Origin: Phoenicibacter congonensis
GTDB taxonomy: Bacteria > Actinomycetota > Coriobacteriia > Coriobacteriales > Eggerthellaceae
Length of the DNA stretch: 5,064 nucleotides
Direction: 5' to 3'
Assembly (NCBI GenBank): GCA_030530045.1
Contig: JAUMVS010000114.1
Coordinates: 1 to 5,064 of the forward strand
In this document: positions 1 to 3,706 of the stretch, piece after piece
How the letters are laid out: each line of letters begins with the position of its first letter
How positions within the stretch are numbered: the first letter of the stretch is position 1
Position numbers and translations under genes: made by a program
Notes under the pieces: model-generated
Databases searched by the model: none
What the model was told of the DNA's origin: nothing
What the model saw: the letters and a program-made list of their open reading frames with translations, nothing else

Positions 1-797
1 TTGCATTTTATCTCGTGCCAGATTTCAGCAAGATGTTTAGCAACGGGCTCTCATCATTTGGAGATGTTCTTTACGCTGCAATGGGGCAAGCGTTCTTCAC
101 GCTTTCTCTCGGCATCGCGGCAATGGAGATTTTTGGATCCTACATCGGAAAAGAAAGAAGTCTCACGGGCGAAGCGATTTCAGCAACTGCGCTTGACACT
201 CTTGTTGCAATTCTTGCTGGCCTCATTATTTTCCCAGCGTGCTTTGCATATGGGGTAACACCAGACTCAGGCCCATCGCTCATTTTCGTGAGCCTGCCTC
301 TTGTGTTCTCGCAGATGCCACTCGGAAACCTTTGGGGCGCTTTGTTCTTCGTGTTCATGAGCTTCGCTGCGCTCTCGACAATCATCGCAGTGTTTGAAAA
401 CCTAATTAGTTTCACAATGGATAAATGGGGCTACGCACGCTCAAAAGCTGTCATCATAAACGCAATTCTTGTGACAATCTTAAGCCTGCCTTGTGCACTT
501 GGATTTAACGTTTTGTCGGGCCTCACAATCCCTGGAATTGGCGACATTCAATCAATTGAGGACTTCATTGTGTCAAACAACATGTTGCCTCTCGGCTCGC
601 TCATCTTCGTGATTTTCTGCACAAGAAAAATCGGCTGGGGCTGGGATGGTTTCATTAAAGAAGCCGACGCAGGCAAAGGAATTAAGTTCCCGAAATGGAG
701 CCGCGCATGGGTGACATATGGAATTCCAGTGCTCATTCTCATCATTTTCGTGATTGGCTACATTCCAAAAATTACTCTCTGGTTTGGATTGAGCTAA
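1..797 (+). CDS. Sodium-dependent amino-acid transporter, NSS/SNF family (C-terminal part, 5' end outside window)
   Basis: This is the C-terminal 264 residues of a sodium-coupled symporter of the neurotransmitter:sodium symporter family (LeuT fold), read in the frame that begins at base 3; the start lies left of the window. The hallmark GQAFFTLSLG (bases 84-113), followed by a GSY motif, matches the unwound TM6 segment of this family, which helps bind substrate and sodium. Hydrophobic segments corresponding to TM6 through TM11 follow. In the TM8 segment, FAALSTI carries a Ser-Thr pair (bases 375-380) that aligns with the Na2-site hydroxyls of LeuT (T354/S355). After TM11 (GIPVLILIIFVIGYI) the protein ends within about ten residues, so it looks like the 11-helix bacterial type (MhsT/TyrT-like) rather than 12-helix LeuT. 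The substrate is probably an amino acid but cannot be told from this half. The TAA stop is at 795-797, and a terminator follows at 924-955. Confidence 0.93.
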   Translation, partial: AFYLVPDFSKMFSNGLSSFGDVLYAAMGQAFFTLSLGIAAMEIFGSYIGKERSLTGEAISATALDTLVAILAGLIIFPACFAYGVTPDSGPSLIFVSLPLVFSQMPLGNLWGALFFVFMSFAALSTIIAVFENLISFTMDKWGYARSKAVIINAILVTILSLPCALGFNVLSGLTIPGIGDIQSIEDFIVSNNMLPLGSLIFVIFCTRKIGWGWDGFIKEADAGKGIKFPKWSRAWVTYGIPVLILIIFVIGYIPKITLWFGLS

Positions 798-843
798 ATC
801 GTAATTTTATAACCTTCAACGAGCAAAAAGCGTAAGAGAAGAC

Positions 844-912
844 AGAATTTATCTCTGACACCAATGCAAATAGCAAGTCGAGAATTTATCTCTGGCACCA
901 GTGCAAATAGCA
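844..912 (+). repeat. Dispersed intergenic repeat, copies 1 and 2 (tandem pair)
   Basis: Two 32-base units (844-875 and 881-912) lie 37 bases apart, separated by the 5-base spacer AGTCG. Each reads AGAATTTATCTCTG, then A or G, CACCA, A or G, then TGCAAATAGCA, so they differ at only two positions. The core TTTATCTCTGACACC recurs at 1406-1540 on the opposite strand and at 3484-3588 on this strand. These copies lie downstream of the transporter and upstream of the intrinsic terminator, so they are probably transcribed in its 3' untranslated region. No open reading frame is associated with them. Confidence 0.9.
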
Positions 913-923
913 TGGCAGATAAT

Positions 924-955
924 AAAAAAGCGGAACCGATTGGCTCCGCTTTTTT
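924..955. terminator. Bidirectional rho-independent terminator between transporter and glyoxalase genes
   Basis: An 11-base arm AAAAAAGCGGA (924-934) pairs perfectly with TCCGCTTTTTT (945-955). After one A/C mismatch, CC/GG closes a GATT loop. The stem has a GC core and ends in a T run on either strand, so it can stop transcription from both convergent neighbours: the transporter ending at 797 (+) and the glyoxalase ending at 977 (-). Confidence 0.93.
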
Positions 956-976
956 CATTGATGCTTTTAAAAACTA

Positions 977-1351
977 CTAGTATTTGCCGGCAGGCACAAC
1001 CTCGAGCCAGGAACCGTCAGGGTCTTGAATGAAATGCAGGCCCATGCGGGTATTATCAAAGCAAATGCAACCCATTTCCTCATGAAGTTTGTGAGCAGCT
1101 TCGTAATCTTCTGTCTCAAATGCAAGATGAGTGTCTTTGCCGCCATTGAGGTATGGCTCGGTGCGACCTTTGTTCCAAGTGAGCTCGACAAGGAAGTCGC
1201 CGTCGTCGGATTTTAGATAGGTGTTTGACCAGCTGCCATCCTCTGGGCCAAAAGAATGGTCGACGTGAAGACCGAGCGCCTTCTCGTAAAACTCGAGGGA
1301 TTTTTCAAGGTCAAGAACGTGAATGCACCAATGCGCGATTCTGTAGGACAT
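977..1351 (-). CDS. Glyoxalase I-like VOC-family metalloenzyme
   Basis: This is a 124-residue protein of the vicinal oxygen chelate fold, most like lactoylglutathione lyase (GloA), which isomerises the hemithioacetal of methylglyoxal and a thiol to an S-lactoyl thiol. Two beta-alpha-beta-beta-beta modules are visible, residues about 4-60 and 72-120. The four metal ligands of the GloA family all have counterparts: His7 (IAHWC), Glu56 (LVELTWN), His75 (DTHLAFE) and Glu117 (WLEVVP). The ELTWN and DPDG.W.E signatures also fit. Length is slightly shorter than E. coli GloA (135 residues). ATG at 1351-1349 is preceded by AGGAGGT (plus-strand 1357-1363) with a 5-base spacer, so the start is secure. 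The stop is TAG at 979-977. Whether the natural thiol is glutathione or another low-molecular-weight thiol is unknown, so a gloA symbol is withheld. It is likely cytoplasmic. Confidence 0.9.
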   Translation of the reverse strand: MSYRIAHWCIHVLDLEKSLEFYEKALGLHVDHSFGPEDGSWSNTYLKSDDGDFLVELTWNKGRTEPYLNGGKDTHLAFETEDYEAAHKLHEEMGCICFDNTRMGLHFIQDPDGSWLEVVPAGKY

Positions 1352-1390
1352 AAACTACCTCCTAGATAGAGATGCAAATAATTGAGGAAA

Positions 1391-1421
1391 ATTATAAATT
1401 TCTTTTTTGCAATGGTGTCAG
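1391..1421 (-). promoter_or_regulatory. Candidate promoter of the glyoxalase-like gene
   Basis: On the minus strand a perfect -10 hexamer TATAAT (1396-1391) lies 27 bases upstream of the ribosome binding site. The best -35 match is CTGACA (1421-1416), five of six to consensus, but with a long 19-base spacer. That CTGACA belongs to repeat copy 3. The -10 is convincing; the -35 is uncertain. Confidence 0.45.
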
Positions 1422-1454
1422 AGATAAATGCAAATTGGGGACGGAGATAAATTT
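1406..1454 (-). repeat. Dispersed intergenic repeat, copy 3, with attached GGGGACGGA module
   Basis: Plus-strand 1406-1428 is the reverse complement of the core repeat (TTTGCAATGGTGTCAGAG then ATAAA). It is followed by TGCAAAT (1429-1435), which is complementary to the leading TTTGCA, giving a possible short hairpin. AAATTGGGGACGGA (1432-1445) follows directly; its exact reverse complement appears at 3548-3561. A further GAGATAAATTT, then CTCTCTG (1456-1462), forms an inverted match to CAGAGA at 1419-1424. The element thus looks like a mosaic of two repeat modules. Confidence 0.8.
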
Positions 1455-1481
1455 ACTCTCTGAAAAGCCCAGATAGAAGCT

Positions 1482-1546
1482 CGATTTGCAATGGTGTCAG
1501 AGATAAATGAGAACGATTTGCAATGGTGTCAGAGATAAATGCAAAT
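1482..1546 (-). repeat. Dispersed intergenic repeat, copies 4 and 5 (tandem pair)
   Basis: Two identical 28-base units, plus-strand 1482-1509 and 1514-1541, each read CGATTTGCAATGGTG, then TCAGAGATAAATG. They repeat with a period of 32 bases and are separated by AGAA. Copy 5 is followed by the remainder of TGCAAAT (1540-1546), which pairs with ATTTGCA (1516-1522) across a 17-base loop. The array touches the stop codon of the TauE/SafE gene. Relative to that gene the core reads forward (TTTATCTCTGACACC), just as the other copies do relative to their upstream genes. Confidence 0.9.
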
Positions 1547-2319
1547 TAGAGAAAGATGTCAGAAAGGACTTTGACGAAGAGGATTGCGAGAACGATTAAC
1601 ATGACCGGACGGATGACTTTTGAGCCGTCTTTGAGCACGAGACCTGAACCGACATAACTTCCAACGACGCCGAAAATCGCAGCGATGAGACCGAGCTCCC
1701 AGTAGACCATTCCGTTTAACGCGAAGGTGATGAGTGCCGCTACGTTAGATGCAAGGTTGGCGCATTTGACGATGCCACTCCCCTCTTTGGATGGAATTTT
1801 TGCAGCAGCAGAAAATGCAATCAGCATAAAAGTTCCAGTTCCAGGGCCATAAAACCCGTCGTAGCCGCCAATTAAAAATGAAAATAGCGCTACGATTGCC
1901 GCCTGCTTCTTAAAAGGAATGTCTGTCGCAACATCAACTAGAACCTTTTTCCGCAGAACAAAAAATGCTACCACTGGAAGGGCAAAAACCATGATCATTT
2001 GGATAACGCCGTCGGGAACAGAAAGAGCGATTTTTGCTCCAAGAAAAGAACCCAGAAGGGCAAAAACCGCAGCTAGAACGCCTAGTTTGAAGTTCACAAA
2101 CCCGTTTGCGATGAAGCGACCAGTTGCAACAAGTGTCGCAATTGCGCTCGACAATTTGTTAGTCCCGAGCGCAACATGGGCAGGAATTCCAGCCGCAAGA
2201 TAGGCAGTCAAGGAAATGAGTCCACCTCCGCCAGAAATTGCATCGACCAACATAGCCAAAAACACCAAAGGGCAAACAATCAAAAGCGTCATTGGTTCTA
2301 GTGTCGCGAACGAAAGCAA
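1546..2319 (-). CDS. TauE/SafE family membrane permease (probable anion exporter)
   Basis: This is a polytopic membrane protein of about 257 residues, the usual size for the TauE/SafE (DUF81) family, whose characterised members are linked to export of sulfonates, sulfite or other small organic anions. Two internally homologous halves are visible. The first carries DAISGGGGLISL (about residues 26-37), then GTNKLSSA (52-59). The second carries GGYDGFYGPGTGTF (151-164), then NLASN (188-192). Each half is followed by hydrophobic helices; about eight are expected. The frame stays open to an ATG at 2508, but that longer start would add 63 hydrophilic, atypical residues and cover the control region. 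TTG at 2319-2317 follows AAGGAG with an 8-base spacer and gives MLSFATLEPMTLLIV, so it is preferred. ATG at 2292 lacks a good ribosome site. The substrate is unknown. The gene is divergent from lactate dehydrogenase. Confidence 0.88.
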   Translation of the reverse strand: MLSFATLEPMTLLIVCPLVFLAMLVDAISGGGGLISLTAYLAAGIPAHVALGTNKLSSAIATLVATGRFIANGFVNFKLGVLAAVFALLGSFLGAKIALSVPDGVIQMIMVFALPVVAFFVLRKKVLVDVATDIPFKKQAAIVALFSFLIGGYDGFYGPGTGTFMLIAFSAAAKIPSKEGSGIVKCANLASNVAALITFALNGMVYWELGLIAAIFGVVGSYVGSGLVLKDGSKVIRPVMLIVLAILFVKVLSDIFL

Positions 2320-2327
2320 GTGCGATT

Positions 2328-2333
2328 CTCCTT
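2328..2333 (-). promoter_or_regulatory. Ribosome binding site that decides the TTG start of the TauE/SafE gene
   Basis: The minus strand reads AGAAGGAGAATCGCACTTG. The AAGGAG core is plus-strand 2328-2333 and lies 8 bases before the TTG. No comparable site precedes the in-frame ATG codons at 2508 or 2292. Confidence 0.75.
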
Positions 2334-2352
2334 CTAATAAAACAGCTAGTTG

Positions 2353-2358
2353 ATTATA
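2353..2358 (-). promoter_or_regulatory. Candidate -10 box of the TauE/SafE promoter
   Basis: A perfect TATAAT lies on the minus strand (2358-2353), about 20 bases upstream of the ribosome binding site. No good -35 is present: the hexamer at a 17-base spacing is TCCGAA. An activator could compensate, and the inverted repeat at 2391-2416 sits suitably upstream. Confidence 0.45.
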
Positions 2359-2390
2359 AAACGCCGCGTCATTTATTCGGACGTGCATCG

Positions 2391-2416
2391 TGCGCAAAAT
2401 CATCAAAAATTGCGCA
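2391..2416. promoter_or_regulatory. Inverted repeat, candidate operator in the divergent region
   Basis: TGCGCAA (2391-2397) and TTGCGCA (2410-2416) form a perfect 7-base inverted repeat around an A/T-rich 12-base centre. Half-site centres are 19 bases apart, about two helical turns, which suits a dimeric regulator bound to one DNA face. It lies about 33 bases upstream of the permease -10 and roughly 80 bases upstream of the ldh -10. The regulator is not identifiable. Confidence 0.45.
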
Positions 2417-2468
2417 GCTTGTCTGGCGTTAGATGAATTTATTTGAAAATCGTTAAATAAAGCGATTG

Positions 2469-2500
2469 TTGAACATTTAAAAAAATTTTGAACATATAAT
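2469..2500 (+). promoter_or_regulatory. Candidate ldh promoter with TTGAACAT direct repeats
   Basis: A perfect -10 TATAAT (2495-2500) lies 23 bases before the AGGAGG site of ldh. TTGAAC at 2469-2474 resembles a -35 box, but the spacer would be 20 bases. TTGAACAT occurs twice, at 2469-2476 and 2488-2495, with a 19-base period. The second copy overlaps the first base of the -10, so the pair could be binding sites for a regulator. A run of seven A (2479-2485) lies between them. Confidence 0.55.
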
Positions 2501-2534
2501 CGAGGCAAGGGTTGTACAAAACGAGGAGGTTGCT

Positions 2535-3485
2535 ATGAGAAATTTGGTAAACGGTCGTAAATGTGCGATGATTGGCTGCGGCTTTGTCGGGTCAACGGCA
2601 GCCTACACCTTGATGCAGACCGGCATTTTCAACGAAATCGTCTTGATTGACGTTGATAAAGACAGGGCGGAAGGCGAAGCGCTCGACATCACGCAAGGCA
2701 TTCCTTTTGCAAAACCTTGCAAGGTATACGCAGGCAACTATGACGACGCAGCCGACGCGCTTGTCGCCGTGGTTTCTGCTGGAGCAAACCAAAAACCTGG
2801 CGAGACTCGCCTTGAACTCGCGCAGAAAAACACAAACATTTTCAAAAGCATCATGCCGGAGCTGGTCGAACGCAACTTTGGCGGCGTAATTCTGGTGCTC
2901 ACTAACCCAGTCGAAATTTTGACGCGCGTGACAATTGACATCACAGGATTTAGCCCAACCAGGGTCATTGGTTCCGGCACAGTGCTTGACACGGCTCGTT
3001 TGAAGCAAAGAATTAGCGCTCTTCTTGATGTGAATTCTCGCAATGTTCATGCGCACGTCGTCGGCGAACACGGCGACAGCGAGGTTGTTCTTTGGTCGAA
3101 AGCTAACGTCTTCGGCATTCCAATTAAAGAGTTCTGCGAGATGCGAGGTTGCGAAAATGGCGACTTCCAGCTCGAGCAAATTTCAGCCGACGTTAAGAAT
3201 TCAGCGTATGAAATTATTAATAAGAAAAAGGCGACCTATTACGCAATCGCGCAGGCAACAAAGCGCATCTGTCAGGCAATTGTTCGCGATGAGAAGTCGC
3301 TTCTGACGGTTTCGCATATGCAAAACGGAAGCCTTTTTGAAGGCACAGTGCTCAGCATGCCTGCGATTGTTGGAAAATATGGTGCGGAATTCAGCATTCC
3401 TGCCGAGCTTTCTGACCACGAAAAGGGGCGCCTCATCGATTCCGCTAAAAAGCTAAACGAAGTTTACGCCACCCTCGAAATTTAA
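2535..3485 (+). CDS. ldh: L-lactate dehydrogenase
   Basis: This is a 316-residue cytoplasmic NAD-dependent enzyme interconverting pyruvate and L-lactate, of normal family length. The Rossmann motif GCGFVG (14-19) and the NAD-ribose acidic residue Asp39 are present. The mobile substrate loop GANQKPGETRLEL (83-95) carries Gln86 (Gln102 in the standard numbering), the residue that marks lactate rather than malate dehydrogenases, and the catalytic Arg92. Asn124 (TNPVEILT), Asp152 and Arg155 (GSGTVLDTARLK) and the catalytic His179 (GEHGDSE) complete the active site. For the allosteric fructose-1,6-bisphosphate site of bacterial enzymes, the His188 equivalent is kept (His172), but the Arg173 position is Lys157. 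ATG at 2535 follows AGGAGG (2524-2529) with a 5-base spacer. The gene is monocistronic in appearance and divergent from the permease. Its TAA stop runs directly into repeat copy 6. Confidence 0.96.
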   Translation: MRNLVNGRKCAMIGCGFVGSTAAYTLMQTGIFNEIVLIDVDKDRAEGEALDITQGIPFAKPCKVYAGNYDDAADALVAVVSAGANQKPGETRLELAQKNTNIFKSIMPELVERNFGGVILVLTNPVEILTRVTIDITGFSPTRVIGSGTVLDTARLKQRISALLDVNSRNVHAHVVGEHGDSEVVLWSKANVFGIPIKEFCEMRGCENGDFQLEQISADVKNSAYEIINKKKATYYAIAQATKRICQAIVRDEKSLLTVSHMQNGSLFEGTVLSMPAIVGKYGAEFSIPAELSDHEKGRLIDSAKKLNEVYATLEI

Positions 3486-3510
3486 TTTATCTCTGACACC
3501 AGTGTAAATG
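3484..3510 (+). repeat. Dispersed intergenic repeat, copy 6
   Basis: AATTTATCTCTGACACC followed by AGTGTAAATG begins inside the ldh stop codon, whose last two bases are the first two of the repeat. It is near-identical to copies 1 and 2 over the first 19 bases; TGTAAAT replaces the usual TGCAAAT. The TGTAAAT arm (3503-3509) has its exact reverse complement ATTTACA at 3558-3564. Confidence 0.85.
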
Positions 3511-3564
3511 TATGCATCACCTGGGGGAACTCGGTTATAAATTTGCTTCCGTCCCCAATTTACA
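3503..3564 (+). repeat. Palindromic module between repeat copies 6 and 7
   Basis: Outer arms TGTAAAT (3503-3509) and ATTTACA (3558-3564) are perfectly complementary, and inside them GGGG (3523-3526) faces CCCC (3553-3556). TCCGTCCCCAATTT (3548-3561) is the exact reverse complement of 1432-1445. The whole could fold as an imperfect long hairpin in the 3' region of ldh. It is not a classic terminator because no T run follows. Confidence 0.6.
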
Positions 3565-3588
3565 TTTATCTTTCGCACCCTTGCAAAT
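3564..3588 (+). repeat. Dispersed intergenic repeat, copy 7 (divergent)
   Basis: ATTTATC, then TTTCGCACCCT, then TGCAAAT keeps both ends of the repeat but differs from the CTCTGACACCAT core at several positions. It has the same orientation as copy 6. It is followed by AGAGAGATAG, and nothing else recognisable lies between 3589 and the promoter region. Confidence 0.65.
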
Positions 3589-3645
3589 AGAGAGATAGCG
3601 GTCGAGGTTGCCGAGAGAAAAAGAGATGCGCTAGCGTTAAAAATG

Positions 3646-3690
3646 GGTTTCCTAGCTGGGGTTTAAGGTATACTCAAAACCACTGTTTTG
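3646..3690 (+). promoter_or_regulatory. Candidate serine dehydratase promoter with adjacent palindrome
   Basis: TATACT (3669-3674) is a five-of-six -10 box, 19 bases upstream of the ribosome binding site. The region at -35 (GGTTTC, 3646-3651) is poor. Immediately after the -10 lies CAAAAC-CACT-GTTTTG (3675-3690), a perfect 6-base inverted repeat that would span the transcription start. It could act as a repressor site or a leader hairpin. Confidence 0.4.
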
Positions 3691-3706
3691 ATGAGAGGAG
3701 ACCCCT

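Noticed and set aside
3..30. Resemblance of GCATTTTATCTCGTGCCAG to the intergenic repeat
   Set aside because: The bases encode AFYLVPDF, a normal transporter segment, and the match breaks inside the core, so it is probably coincidence.
1..258. A plus-strand 85-codon frame starting at base 1
   Set aside because: It overlaps the transporter in another frame and is rich in Arg, Ser and Gln with no family resemblance. The overlapping frame has the clear transporter signature.
798..976. A small RNA or tRNA gene in the first spacer
   Set aside because: Only the repeat pair and the terminator are recognisable; there is no cloverleaf and no promoter of its own.
844..1546. Short repeats with regular spacing as a CRISPR array
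   Set aside because: The gaps between tandem copies are only 4-5 bases, the copy number is two or three, orientation switches between spacers, and no cas gene is present.
2466..2496. A Rex redox-repressor site in the ldh promoter
   Set aside because: TTGTTGAAC looks like one half-site, but the expected complementary half (TTAACAA or TCACAA type) is not present at the right spacing.
2320..2508. N-terminal extension of the TauE/SafE protein to an ATG at 2508
   Set aside because: The extra 63 residues are unlike the family, the ATG has no good ribosome binding site, and the extension would cover the divergent promoter region. TTG at 2319 has a clear AAGGAG.
2592..3179. A 195-codon open frame antisense to ldh, and shorter antisense or shifted frames in the other genes
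   Set aside because: They lie entirely within well-supported genes, have no recognisable motifs, and are explained by the codon pattern of the sense gene.
3523..3556. Rho-independent terminator for ldh
   Set aside because: The GGGG/CCCC arms are far apart with a weak inner stem, and no T run follows on the plus strand.
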